Source of the DNA: Sialis fuliginosa
Lineage: Eukaryota; Arthropoda; Insecta; Megaloptera; Sialidae
DNA: 64,000 nucleotides
Assembly (NCBI GenBank): GCA_961205875.1
Contig: OY540814.1
Span: 11,638,993 to 11,702,992, forward strand
Direction: 5' to 3'
Within the stretch, counting starts at the first letter, position 1. Each line of letters begins with the position of its first letter. Positions 26,895 through 39,924 of this stretch are shown one piece after another. Position numbers and translations under genes: made by a program. The notes below the pieces were generated by a model, which saw only the letters and a program-made list of their open reading frames with translations, had not been told where the DNA came from and searched no databases.

Positions 26895-28320
26895 TTGAAT
26901 TATTTTTGGGGAAAATGTTTGTCACGGTGAGTGATCCAGACATATTGATTTTGGTGCCAATCGGATTAGGGGTTTTAGAAATATTCGAAATTTTGTACCT
27001 ATTATTGTCTAAAAAGTGAACGTTATTGCGAGTATTATTTCACTAATTATGATAAGACTTGATACGTTTGCAGTTCAATAAAATCTAAGGGACATTTATT
27101 ATTTGTACGTGCCTAAACAACTATTGAAGTGGTGAAAACCACCCTCGAAATTTTAATTTTAAATACTAATTAATACGTCATTAATTCATGCTACCTTGGA
27201 AACAAATGCAACTAAATCCAAATGTGATTCAAATTCATGATACAAATATAATAATCTTTCCACCATGATTCAAATTGTTAAATTAGTTATTCTACGAATG
27301 TGTATTATATATATGTTTTTGACATAAGGACATTAGAAAACTAATATTTATAATACAAAAGTGAGTTTTATTTCTGACAATTCCCATTGAAATTTCTCAT
27401 ATATTTATAATTATGTATTATCATGTATGGTTCTCCATACTTATATTTTATCACAAAATGTGTCTTTTCTTTTTTCAATAGATGTTTATTTGGATTCCCC
27501 CGTCTCTGTACTCGTGACGCCAATGCCACAACAACGTATAGACACAAACGTAAGTATCCACATTATTAATAGGAAGAGCGGGTGATCTCTTAGATGCAAA
27601 CTTTTCTAACATAAGTGTCCCACGCAAGTATAACAATCGCGTGGCGCTATTCATAGACACATCGTTTTACGTAAAAAGTGCGTCAAAGCGTTTGTCATTT
27701 CTCACCATGCCATTAATTGTAACAGTTTCGTACAGTCCCCATCTCACGTAAACAACATGGTTAATAACGTTACCAAATAAGGAGATCGATATTGTACCTT
27801 CCAAACAGAGCTGTCAATACTTGTCCAAGTAAAATACTTGAAAAAGTACTTCAAAAGTATTTTACCTCAAATATACATTTAAAAAAATATCGGTATGGAA
27901 AAACTTCAATGGGATTTGACAGAAATAAAACTCACCTTTGTATTATAAATATTATAGTTTTCTAATGTTGATAAAAATATAATACACATTCGTAGAATGC
28001 CTAATTTGAATTTAGTTACATTTGTTTCCAAAGCAACCTGAATTAGTGACATATTAATTAGTATTTAAAAATCTAATTTTAAGGGGGCATGGTTCTCACC
28101 CGTTCAATAGTTGTTTAAGCATGTACAAAAAATAAATGCCCCTTACTACAAATGTACCAAGTATTATCAAAATTGGTGAAATAATACTCGCAACGTTAAC
28201 TTTTTAAACGATAATAAGTACAAAATTTCGAATATTTCCAAAGCCCTTTATCCGATTAGTACCAAAATTATTAAACCTGGAGTACTCACTGAGACAAATG
28301 TTTTCTTCAAAATAATAATT
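26895..28320. mobile_element. 1.4-kb palindromic element
   Basis: The left arm (about 26895-27410: 'aattatttttggggaaaatg', 'gtgccaatcggatta', 'cgttattgcgagtattattt', 'gagttttatttctgaca') is mirrored by the right arm (about 27895-28320: 'tgacagaaataaaactcacc', 'aaataatactcgcaacgtta', 'atccgattagtacc'). The unpaired centre 27411-27894 includes an ordinary sequence with TGTGTC and CGTGG patches. No protein frame is convincing. Confidence 0.65.
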
Positions 28321-28529
28321 AATACCCAGAAATGATTACTGAACACAAAACCCCTCCTAGAACAATAAAATTAAATTTGGTAGTGACCCTATCTTTAAGA
28401 TATGTTCAAGAATGAAACATATTAATTTAACTTAAAAAAAAAATTTTAAGCAGCATAAAAATTACTAATAATCGAACTCGCTCCACTAATCATTTACATA
28501 AGAAAATACACACTTCGTGAATTTTGACT

Positions 28530-28715
28530 GATCCGCGATGTTTAAATGTCCACCATTTTGACACCTATTGGCCGAATGTCATCAAATCACACTGTAAGAC
28601 AGTTCAGAAATGGTAGTAATCAAATATCATCACATATTTCAAATTCAAGACATTTAATTAAAAATTTGCCATTACTGGGGTGCTTGCCAAGACTGGTGCC
28701 GTTACATTAACACTT
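28530..28715. repeat. Relative of the same element, internal part
   Basis: 'gtccaccattttgacaccta', 'ttggccgaatgtcatcaaat' and 'ccaagactggtgcc' match 7050-7215. Confidence 0.65.
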
Positions 28716-29640
28716 TGGATTACCACTCTCCGTAAGGTTTTATGGAGCCCTCTTCTAAAATATTACGTTTAATTAATAGACGCTCGTAATGCTTTTTTTG
28801 ATTTTTAGTTTCAGAATCAACATTTTCTCACATAAAATTATCAACAAAAAAATTATAAATTAGATTAAGGTTTAGGGGTAACAAAATCTGTAATTTACTT
28901 ATATCTCTTATGCCGTGTTTACATCAAAAAGACAAAACAGTTTTAAAACACTTCGTATTTAAAAGTGTTTTTGCAATTTTGTCAATAAACACAATGTTGC
29001 TCTTTTGTATTTCGAGTCTAAATACGATACGGCATTAAATAATGAACAAAGTTTTATTTCATTTTGCTGTAAACATCGTTAGTAAAGACCATAGGTCATT
29101 AAATTTCTTTTTGAGGCTTTTAGTTATTAAATTTGAATAACTAAAATCCTCAAAGGTAAATTTTAATGTTAAACAGAAATAAAATAAAAGGTAATCTTGT
29201 TGTATGATGTCTACAAGAGGTTGAGTTTCTTTTTTACCTTCAATAATCCCTCGCTTGGTCGCTAAAGATTAGTTGCCAGTGGTAACTCTCTATTATATTT
29301 GTATGATATGTAAAACATGATACAAACAGAACACAAAGTAAAATAAATAATGTACTTCAAAGAAAGAAAAATAATATTTCCAATAATGAAAAAAGAAACT
29401 ATATTTTCCTTGTTTATTTTTTTTCTTCTAGATGTAATCCGTGTCTTTCACATCAACGTTGTTATTTATTCTTCTCAAACATAATCTACATATTGAAAAA
29501 TGAAACTAAACCGGCTCTCAATTATTTACAGAGTTATTATATTTTTAATAAAATATTATAATTTTCATAATTTGTAAATTATTGCAATAAATTTTTATTT
29601 ATTATAGAAATTCTATTTTTTCTTAAAATTTGAGTTCCAT
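28716..29640. other. No gene recognised
   Basis: AT-rich sequence without repeats or frames that I can identify. Confidence 0.45.
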
Positions 29641-29834
29641 TTTTTTTTTTCTCTTTTTTGGCTTTACTATAATTAGATGCAACCAGTTATAACCGGACGA
29701 ACACAAACTTCTCCCAACGTGGATGACATATAGGAAGGGAATGTGCCCTGGGGTAATCAGGGCAGGTGACACTTATGAGACCCTTCGATTCACAGGGAGT
29801 TTTTTTTAAGGATCACACAGTAAGTTCCATTTTT

Positions 29835-29995
29835 TTTTCCCCGAGTATAAATACGAAAGTAACTTTTCACGTCTAAACTGCTGAACCGACCTTGATGAGA
29901 TTTGGCAGGGAGATAATTTTTGGGGGAAACAATTAATTAGATAAAAAATACAAATTCCACGCGGACAAAGTCACGGGTAACAGCTAGTATTTAAT
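29835..29995. repeat. Retro-type repeat with CGCGGACAAAGTC end
   Basis: 'aactgctgaaccgaccttga', 'tgagatttggcagggagata' and 'attccacgcggacaaagtca' + 'cgggtaacagctagta' form a typical insect dispersed-repeat core. Confidence 0.55.
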
Positions 29996-29999
29996 ATTA

Positions 30000-32830
30000 T
30001 TATATTGAAAATATCAATTAAAAAATTTTACATCGACGAATAAATTTAATTTTTTTTTCGAAATAATTATTTCATTTCAAAAAATAAAATAAAACTTATT
30101 AAATTTTGTAATAAATTTAAAACCAAACCCAAGTAACGTTTCATAAATCACAAGTTTAATAATTAACGTTACTTAAATTCAGTTCACACTCGCTTTCAGT
30201 CATTGCTGTTACAATGTGTTATAAATACAGATAATTTGTATCTAGCAATCAACGGAGCTACTAGCACAAAGTAAATGCGGTTTGACAATTAGTACACATG
30301 TATGTACAGACGTGTTGGAATTATACATACTATTTGAATATTCTAATTAAAACAGCATGTTAGTTGTGAAAATTATAAAACCAATAGCGTTGGTATTTAA
30401 ACAGTCATTTCTTTGAAGTATTATTTTACTTTACATTATATAATATTACGTATAGCAAAAATACCGGAGGACAATTTAAAATGTTCGATTTTGTTCATAT
30501 TTTGAAAGTAAAATATATTCTTCTCTTCATCTGTTACTAACGTAAATCTTCAAACGCGTTTTTCTCTAAACCAATTTTTACAGTTGGTGGGAAGTAGAAA
30601 CGAAATTCTAATCAACCGATCGGGCTATAATTTTAAAACGTTGTTCTCACACTAACAGTTATCGTATTATCTAAAATTATTTATAGTCCGCCTTTTTGTT
30701 TTTTATTAATATAAATGTCCGATTCTAGATAATACGATAGAGACAAGTCTATAAAATGAAAATATATTTGATTTTTTTGTTTTTGATTACAAAAGTATAA
30801 TAAAATTTACTTAAAAAAAATTGTTTTGTATAATTTAAGATACAAATAAAAACATATAAAAAGACTGAAAAGATTATATTTTATTTTGTTACGAAAAAAA
30901 ATCCTGAAATAAACTTAAAATTTTTAACGTCTCACCGCAATATTGTCTTAAAATAAAACCAATTTAATCAGGTTTTATTGGAAAATTCATATCCCCGCAC
31001 CTAACCGGGCGCCCGAGTCAAGATTTTGGATGAGACTTTTCCTGCTAAGAAATGTAAGACATTTTTTTCAACGACAGCCAAAAAAATCTTGTTGACTCGC
31101 CGCGCCAGGCCTTCCTTAGTCCCGGGACCTCAAGCTAGACCCCTGTGAGCCATATTTAAATTTAACACACAAAAAACGAATTTAAACCAAATATTGATTC
31201 AATTGTCCCTAAAATCACATTATAATAAAAATATTTTATATAACATTTACACCAAACCATATATTGCACATCAATATCTACAAAGAAAAATATATTAATA
31301 AACGTACTATGGGCTTCAGAATTGTCTGCCACCGTAAAAATCAAAATCGTTTATATTAAGATAAATATCATCGATTATCTTTTTCTAGGGCGGATCTTAC
31401 ATAGTTACATCATTTTAAATAAAAACACAAATATTCGTCCAATTAATTAATTTTATATCAAGTTTAACATATTTAAATACTAAAATTCGGAATATCAAAT
31501 ATTTACTGTAACAAAATTTACTTATACAATTGAATCGCACAAATATATATGAGTAATGAGTACCATAAACGAAGAGTACTTCTTTATCTAGCAAATGAGT
31601 TTCAAAACATCTAACTTTGTTTGGTACATGGAGAAACGATTTAAATATTATATCAATCAAATGGGAGGAGCCTAATAAGTTTGTGCTACGTGAATTTAAA
31701 TGAAAACTGGACGACCACTTCTGCATTTCACTGTACATTTATTTATAAATCATATTATTTTCACAAATCAATGAACTCAAATCGAAGTTTTCGAAATCAT
31801 AAAAATATTAAACGAATTGAAATGCTAGTATAAATTAACACACAAAAAATAGCAACAAGAAACGATGGTACATAATCACAGCTATCATTCGATAATAATA
31901 TAATTAAAACATCGTGCACCTGTGCTGCCATCTTGCGGTGGAGCCACTGAACTATGCAACACATTAATCAAATGATCTATTAATTCCAAGCGCTTATATA
32001 ATAACCCATTGGTTAGTTTAATGCAGTGAATCTTAATGTTTTATTATTATTTTCAATGCAGCATTCATCTTATGGATTGTTATTATTTATTAAGTTTTTG
32101 TTGTATGTATAATATTTATTATAACATTAAATTATTTGCAGTATAATTTTATTTATTAATGTAATGCATTTTGTTTTTATTAACGACAGTTCAATGATAT
32201 AGTTTGACCCTAAAGAAAATACATTATAAAATATTTTATTATTATTATTATAATAATTAAACATATATACAGAACCGGCTATTAACTACCGATCATTATT
32301 ATTGTTTGTATTTTAAATAATGTACATAGATACCACATATGAAATACATTTTACTGGTTTGTAGTACGTTTTAAACAAATGGCATTCAATTCTTCTAGTA
32401 CGTGATTTAAAATTATTAATCTTTACAACTTTTTTAATATAATTTTAAAAATATATGAAAACACTAAAATGGGGGAGGGGCTAACAATCGAAGTTATAAT
32501 TTAACTTACGCAGAGTATATTCATTTTTGATATAGCCATCAAAATTATTTCCAATAAAAGATACTGTACTATGAATTTTACGTCTCGATTTATTTTATTT
32601 TAAAATCAGTTGTCTTATAACTACCGCACTTGCGTTAAACTGTCAATAAACGTCATGGTACTGCCATATAAGTTTTATATCCCATTTAAATATGCTTGTT
32701 AACTTACAATTTGTCAATTTCTTTTTAATACTGGACATTAGAATTAATGTGTGATAATGTAAAACAAATTAAATATTTAATAACACTTTTTTGGTTAATG
32801 TATCCCTACAATCAATAATTTTAGTATGTA
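30000..32830. other. No gene; one GC-rich repeat fragment
   Basis: 31000-31150 is GC-rich with inverted parts ('gggcgcccgagtcaagattt' and 'aaatcttgttgactcgccgc') and looks like a decayed hAT-type terminus pair. 31290-31350 ('cttcagaattgtctgccacc') recurs at 41870-41900. The reverse frames at 31162-31344 and 31415-31738 have no domain character. Confidence 0.4.
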
Positions 32831-32837
32831 TACTACA

Positions 32838-33448
32838 GGATTACCCTGTAGTTCAATTTTAAAAGGTGCCGCAAAGGGGGTCCCGTTCCCATTTAAATAA
32901 CATTGAAAAATTATTCTTTACTAACAACCGACGTAATTTTGTAGAGAATAAAATTATTTTCTAAAGTACCAGTGGTCGGCTGGGTATTTCTTTTTTCGAT
33001 AGCTCAGTAGTAGGGTTATATATTGCTATTTAATTGATATTTATACAATATTGACGTTAAAATGCTGATTTTTGTAAAAAAAAATATTTAAAACGCTTAT
33101 AAGTTTCAACTCTGCATTTACACTTTTACTTCTCTAGACTATTTTTATAGAGAATTAAATTTCCCATAAAATTAACACATAACTTATATTTATAAAAACA
33201 ATAGTTTAGTTGTAAGAGCCTTTTAAACGTTCATTTTAACAAATAAATCACTTAGAATGTTTATAACTTTTGATACGTTTTGTCGAGAATTTTATCTTCT
33301 GAAATGATGATGCCCTTAAAAAAATGTTCAACAGTTATTATGAATCAGTAACACCAACTTTAGTACTAAAGAATTTCCCCATGTTATTTAAATGGGAAAC
33401 AAAACCCCCATTTGCGTCAACTCTTAAAATTGAACTACAGAGTAATCC
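32838..33448. mobile_element. MITE with GGATTACYCTGTAGTTCAATTTT ends
   Basis: 611 bases. 'GGATTACCCTGTAGTTCAAT' and 'CCCATTTAAATAACAT' on the left mirror 'ATGTTATTTAAATGGG' and 'ATTGAACTACAGAGTAATCC' on the right. No long frame within. Confidence 0.7.
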
Positions 33449-34429
33449 TATTTATTTTAGGTCATAAAATAACTTTTTTATTATATAACTTATTTCGTAA
33501 CGAGAGCGAATGTTCATTTTTTTGACACACCCTAATGTATACATAACATTATGTAGTAAGTTAATATTTCAACGGAAATACATTTCTGTGCACATTTAAA
33601 TTTTGCTAGTAATGTCCGGTATTATAAAGAATTAACTTCCAAGTGAAAATGAATTATTTTAAGCAGTATCAAAAATATATTATGTGTTTATATATTTATT
33701 ATATTGCTTATAAATTTTCCTAAAATCCATAGTGAGCATAAAAGAATTCAGTACATATAAAAGAGAGTTAATTTTTGTTTTTTCTTTGAAGAAAATGTTT
33801 TTTAAGGTATTTCTCAGTGACCAACAAGAAAAATATTGCGCGATTCTTAAAATTGTTCGAAAAATTAAAACGAAAATCAAGTGTAAGCCCAAATTTTGGA
33901 AATAACCAAAAAATGATTTTAAGAAAGGAACTTCTTATTATCTTTTTTAGTTATTTATAAAATTAAGGCTTAACTCTTGAAATTTTTTATTTTTCCAAGA
34001 AATAATGTAAAATTAAACGGCTCCCCTTCAAAAAAATCTGGTTTCGTCACTATGCATCTCCATATATTGATGAACTCTGGTTCACTGCGTTATCGACCTA
34101 ATGTTTTAAAAACACATAGCGCACTATACCATTAAAAACAAACTATTATTTATTACAGAATTTATTGTTCAGATCATTGGTGCCCGGTAATCTACGAAAT
34201 GCCCGGTTAGATTTGGCACGACCGACAAATTATACATGACCTGAGGAGGAAATCCGATACAGTTTATAAGTAAATGCATTTATATCTTGTTTATAAGAAC
34301 AAATCTAATAATGCATTATTAACTCTTTTTTTCCTTATTTTTTTTTTAATGTTGAAATATTTAATGAATGTATTGCCATAATGGAAAGTTTATTAGACCA
34401 ATATTTTAAATAATTATAGGTATAAGGTA

Positions 34430-34650
34430 CTGGCACCAGTCTTGGATCATACCCCAGTGTTGGTTTCTTGTTTAACTAAATATACTAAATTAAAAATATT
34501 TGTTGACATTTGATTACTGATATTACTAAATCATAATTAATCTATAGACACTTAACTGTAAAATAGTGTAATTTGATGACAATCGGCCGAGGGATGTCAA
34601 AACGGTGAACATTTAAACTAATTATAGTTATCATAACATCTGCTTTACAT
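34430..34650. repeat. Relative of the same element, inverted internal part
   Basis: 'tactggcaccagtcttggat', 'ttgttgacatttgattact' and 'ggatgtcaaaacggtgaaca' are the reverse of the segment 7040-7230. Confidence 0.65.
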
Positions 34651-35799
34651 TGCTTCAAATTTAACGATTCTTTATTTTATAATATTTGTGTCGTAGTACT
34701 AATCATTTTGTAATCATTAGCAAGTGTTCATCACTGGGTGCCCAAGACTGGTTTTATTTTATCCATTACTGGAGAAAAAAAATAAACAAAATAAAGGGCT
34801 ATAAATTAAAAAACAAACTACATACCTATATTTGCAGACTTTGATAACTAAATTGATTTAATAAAGAGGTACTTGTTTTATTAGTAATATGATAATAACA
34901 AAAAAGAATTTTAAAAATTATGTTACACCTTGCTCTTAAAGGGTATAATCTATTTTTTATTTATCATGTTTGACAATATTAATAAGTCGGTGCTTGTTAC
35001 ATACTATATTTATATTTCCGAATGGCTCTTGTACAAAAACAAAACTATTCAAGTGACAGTATTCATAAAACCGATGCTGCACCGTGACGGGGGCGTCACA
35101 TCAATAGACGCCGAACAAAATTCCATTACGCAGTGGCGTTGGTAGTGTGGACACATAATTACAAGAATTACCTATAGAATATATGTATGTACATTTACAA
35201 TCATACCTCATTGATTTTTGCATGTAATTTTTATTTTATAAAATTCATATCGAAGTCTTCTTAAAAAGTGTTTCTGAAACAGTTCTCCAAAAATGCATCC
35301 TTATCAACAGATAGCAATTTTTAGTCAAATAATGATATAGTAAAGTACGTATTAGAGTAATACAACTATAGCTATATGTCTATGAGGACTTATATATTAT
35401 TTGATGTAGTATTACTACAAACTACAACTAATAATATTAATAGGTTTATGTGGTTTAGGCGGTATACCCAAAAATCTAAAAATTCTTTAAATGGCTATAA
35501 CTTTTTTGCCAAAATAGATAGCTACTTTTTGTTTGTGGTTTCTTAAAGCACTTTTTGTGTAAATTGATGGATGTACTTAGAATTTTTATATAATTTTTAG
35601 TTTCCGAGTTACATGCTCTAACTTTAGTTTTTATTATGGGCCACTAAGTTGGCTATAGCATATTTGAACGTGTTTTTTTACTCTTTTTTACAACGATATG
35701 TAGCTTATCATATTTACTATCAAAAAAGTAAGAACATTTTTTTGTAATAGTTTATTGTTTTTTCAAATATTCATTTGTTGTTTGTGGTTTTTATTTAAC

Positions 35800-36428
35800 A
35801 ACTAGCGCATTGGCCCGGTGTTACCCGGGGATATTAATTTAATTAAACATAAAGTAATCATGCCCACCCGACATACCCACCCAACATTCTAACAACACAC
35901 GGTTCACCAAGAATTGTTTTTCCGGCTTCATGAAATTTACCCAAAATATCCACAAATTATACACCTAAACTTAACCTATCCATTAGTGAAAACCGGAATA
36001 ATATCCATTCAGTAGTAATTGAAAAAATCGTGTAAAATTATATTTTCTCCCAGGAAACACCAGGTCTTATCTTAGAATTTGTATGAAAATCAAAAATAAA
36101 TAAATAGGTTACCTTTCTTGGAAGTTCTTTATTGTAATTTATAAAAATCCGTTTATTTATATTGTAAAATTTATATTTTTTCATTCAATATCCACAAATT
36201 ATACACCTAAACTTAACCTATCCATTAGTGAAAACCGGAATAAAATCCATTCAGTAGTTATTGAAAAAATCGTGTAAAATTATATTTTCTCCCAGGAAAC
36301 ACCAGGTCTTATCTTAGAATTTGTATGAAAATCAAAAATAAATAAATAGGTTACCTTTCTTGGAAGTTCTTTATTGTAATTTATAAAAATCCGTTTATTT
36401 ATATAGTAAAATTCATATTTTTCATTCA
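35800..36428. repeat. Retro-type repeat ending GCGCTAGTT (reverse), with a 242-base tandem duplication
   Basis: On the reverse strand it has the same core as 21560-21820: 'actactgaacggattttatt', 'ttttcactaatggatag', and an end 'aacaccgggccaatgcgcta'. The segment 35945-36186 is repeated almost exactly at 36187-36428. Confidence 0.75.
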
Positions 36429-36619
36429 AACTCATGGTGGAAAGATATATATTTGTAGGTATCATGATTCAAACTGACATTCACATATAGTAATTGTTTT
36501 CAGCGTCTTATATTCCATAGCTACTGTGTTTTTATATAAATTACAGTTTTATGCTCTGACATCATGGAAACAAAAGACGCTATGCAAAAGAATCTCTTTA
36601 ATCTTTTGATGTTAAATTT

Positions 36620-36770
36620 TAGATTTTCATAAAATATTATTAGCCACGATACTGCACGTAAAAATTATCTAACTATTGGTGAAAACCGCATTGAAATCGG
36701 TTCAGTAATTCCAGAGTCTATAAGCCACACACAAACGAACATTCATTTTTATATATATAGATTATTGTTT
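36620..36770. repeat. Short interspersed repeat ending AATGAACGTTCGTTTGT-like, copy
   Basis: Same sequence as 20491-20632 and, reversed, 1150-1290: 'agattttcataaaatatt', 'tagccacga', 'tattggtgaaaaccgcattg', 'acaaacgaacattcattttt', ending in a TATATA tail. Three copies of about 145 bases define the family. Confidence 0.75.
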
Positions 36771-37849
36771 TTCATAGCCTACTTAAATGTTTGTAATAAA
36801 ATACTTTTAAAATATCACTAGTATTTTCGAAAATAAATATGACAAGTGACATATCGTTGTAAAGTAGAGTAAATAACACGTTCAACTTACAATTAGTGGC
36901 CCATACGAAAAACTAAAGTTAAAGCGTGTAACTCAGAAACTAAAAGTGATATAAAAATTCTAAATGCACCAATCAATTCTACACAAAAAGTATGTATTTC
37001 TCTAACGAATAAAACACACAAAACTAAGTCAGAAGAAGTATTAATTACTATTTATCAAAAAATTGTGAAAATGTCAGTAATCATTTTCGACTTTATACCC
37101 CCGCTTTCATTTGTAATAATTATGCTCCGCCACTGTCGCAACATAACAAACGTATAGATACCAATTAAAAACTTTTTTCAAAGAGTAGCCTCCATTATTT
37201 TCCACGCGTCATTACGATCCTTTTGTTTTCGACTATTTTATTTTGTCATTATAATTAAATCCGCCACCCACAAAATGTGAATTGTGTAATACCAATGGTT
37301 CACCCACGCGAATATAGAAAATATTTTATTTGACTTCGCTAATACGGATTTATAATTAGTTTTTTTTGTTGTTGTGTGTTTAGTTTTGAACAACAATAGT
37401 TTTATAATGTGAGAGTTATTTAATTTATTGTTCTTAATTTTATGGTTTGCTTAATACTTATGTCGATATTGACTAACAATAAGATAAATTAATTGTCTGC
37501 ATATTCAAAGAAAATTAATAATTTTATTAGGAATTGATTTAGGTGATATGTTTTTACATAATATATCTATGTCTGCTGGCTGCTTATTTTATAATCAACA
37601 ACAAAAATATTTAATGAATTAACCTATATATATTAACCTATATTTGATGGATTATATAATATAAAATAAATATCTAATAGTTGAAGACAAGAAAAGCATA
37701 AAATAATGTTATTTAAAAACATAGTTTTAAATTATTTATTTAGAAATTTAAAATAACGTCTTATCTTAAAATAAATAAATAACAATTATCTAGATAGAAT
37801 ATACATATGTATATATTTTAGTATTTTATAATTGATAGCTTAAAAAAAA

Positions 37850-38520
37850 AAGTGTGACTGTGTCGGGATGCACAGTCGAAGGATTGGCGTGAATACGTTC
37901 CAAATCCAAGATCGCATCATTTACTCAGAATTATGATGTGATTGCATCGTCGTTAGCCTTCGCATTTTGGCGTGCTCTGTACCTTATGACCCTTTCAGCT
38001 ACTGGTAATGGTATATTTTCCGATAGCTCATGGGAGCTCTTTCCAATGCTGTGCGTCTTTTATAATTCATACTGACTTTTGCGCGTGTTTTAGCCGACAT
38101 TATGATTTATTTATTTTTTTTATTATTATATGAAGTTTTTCACTAATTAAAACAGATTAAATGTTTTGTTTTGTACTTGTTCCTCGTAGACTTAATCGAG
38201 ATCTAAAACTTGATACCAAAACCAGCGTGATGACTGCTCTGAGTATCGTGCTATACTAATTGTAAATTTACACTAGCGCATAAAATGCACGTTTACCCCC
38301 CATACGCTCATATCGCATTTCCGCGGAATGGCTCCGTGTTTAATGGATACAGACAAATACGTCGGTTAGAATGCTACCAAAATCATCCCAGTCGGACTTT
38401 TAGTTTCTGAGTTATTCAATGGTTAATATAGATCATCCTGAAAACGTTACATCAACTTTCTGAAATCCCCCACCCCACCCCCAGCGTGAAACACCGGACG
38501 TTATTCACTTCAAAAACGAT
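37850..38520. repeat. Relative of the GGGTGGGCATTTCAG element, right part
   Basis: Shares 'gtcgggatgcacagtcga' and 'aggattg' with 7290, and near its end 'actttctgaaatcccccacc' and 'gcgtgaaac..ggacgttatt' with 7390-7440. The middle is longer and GC-richer than in the other copy. Confidence 0.55.
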
Positions 38521-39049
38521 TGTTTTCGGTTCCTGATAATTTATCCTATGTTAATTAATCTTTTAAAAATAATGAACCGATATATGATAATAAATAAATA
38601 CAAAATGACATAATATGGAATGCGTATTCTAAAGAACAATATTTCCATGTGCCTTCCAAATTTCTGTTCTCAATTTATAAATCATTATAATAAATATATT
38701 ATAGTAGAGATACTATATCAAATTTGAGTTGCATATAATTTGTAATGACCATAGGAGTAGATACACATATACACATAACCATTATTTATTATTGTTTCTT
38801 ATCTATTAATTTTTTTTCACTCTGAACTAGTTGTGACTTTCGCTACGTTTGGGCGTTATTACCACTAGTAGCAAAAAATGGGCCGTTTTTTAATGTCACA
38901 GCAAAGTATGTAAGTACAAATCAAGCAGTAGCAATGGTGGCTTAAATATTTTTTCAGTTACAATTTTGATTATTTTCTTATAATTCATTATAGTTTCTTA
39001 TTGCTTCCTCGCAATATCGAAGATACGAGAAGCTATGTGATCGTTTCAG

Positions 39050-39812
39050 ATTGAGACAAAAAAAAAGTTCTCCAATTTCAAAATTTTAAATTTATTTATC
39101 CGTTTCACGTCAAGACAAACACTTTTCGTTCCGTGTCTGTCTGTCTGTCCGTCCGTGTGTCCGTGTGTCCGTGTGTCCGTGTGTCCGTCTGTCCCCTGAA
39201 TCCTTGTCACACGCATAACTCATGAACCACTGAACCGATATTATTGAAACTTGGTCGGATGGTTGGGTTTGGTTTGAGGACGGTTCCATTTCAAAATCAT
39301 CAAAATCGTGTGTCAGGGGGAGGGGTGACACCCCAAAATATTTATTTTTTCAAGATATCTCAAGAACAACACATGTTACGAGAAAATTTTATAGAATATT
39401 TTTTTTAGAGAATTAAATTTCCTATAATATGGGTCTACTGCGTTTGTTGTCAAATATTCCCTTACAAAGATTTATCTAAATTAATATTAAAAATTCGTGT
39501 TTTGTTTTTCTAAATTGATATTTGATTGGATATATTAAGTGTCATTTTGACGTTTTAAATGTCACTTTGACGTTTTAAATGTCATTTTGACATTTGCATA
39601 AATTTAGATTTAGATTGAAATTGTCAAAAAATTAAAAATATATGAAAAAATATTCAGGTGCGTTTTAAGAAAAAATTCGAACTAAGATTTTTTAGTAAAA
39701 TTTGTATAAAAATTAAATGGTTAACCAATGTCAGGCAATTTATCTGAACACTATCGGTTTTAGTGAATTTAGCACGAGGAAGCACTGTGCATTTACTTGG
39801 CAGATGTTTTTT
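39050..39812. repeat. Interspersed repeat with GTCTGTC run and TGTCATTTTGACGTTT units, copy 2
   Basis: Shares a long ordered sequence with 1500-2017 and 39925-40572: 'ctcatgaaccactgaaccgata', 'gaggacggttccatttcaaa', 'atcatcaaaatcgtg', repeated 'gtcattttgacgttttaaa', and a shared end 'agcacgaggaagcactgt..ttacttggcagatg'. It contains an expanded 8-base array (39151-39195). A reverse-strand open stretch through the conserved part recurs with the repeat and is not a gene. Confidence 0.75.
39151..39195. repeat. Microsatellite, 8-base period (GTGTGTCC)
   Basis: 'ccgtgtgtccgtgtgtccgt' and continuing units. This is an expansion within the GTCTGTC run of the surrounding repeat. Confidence 0.85.
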
Positions 39813-39924
39813 TTAACGAAACGAGACCGGCTGAAATTTTGACAAACAATGGCGTAATCAGATATATTTTGCTTTTATGAATTATTCTTTTAAAGATTGA
39901 CATCAAATAATATTTTTGCTTCTT

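Larger units (their letters stand above)
35458..37100. mobile_element. Inverted-repeat element split by nested retroelement fragments
   Basis: The left arm (35458-35750; 'aactttagtttttattatgg', 'gttacatgctctaactttag', 'caacgatatgtagctt') is mirrored by the right arm (36825-37100; 'acatatcgttgt', 'agtggcccatacgaaaaact', 'aaagcgtgtaactcag'). The middle is filled with two other repeats (35800-36428 and 36620-36770). Read as a palindromic DNA element later invaded by retro-derived repeats. Confidence 0.6.

Noticed and set aside
31415..31738. 107-codon reverse frame
   Set aside because: It has no recognisable domain and AT-driven composition. A long frame alone is weak evidence here. It cannot be excluded as an exon but is not supported.
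39151..39195. Regular repeat considered as a CRISPR-like array
   Set aside because: An 8-base period without spacers in a eukaryotic repeat. It is a microsatellite.
39110..39331. Reverse frame rich in THGHTDTRT repeats
   Set aside because: It is a translation of the 8-base microsatellite in a dispersed repeat. Similar frames recur in the other copies.
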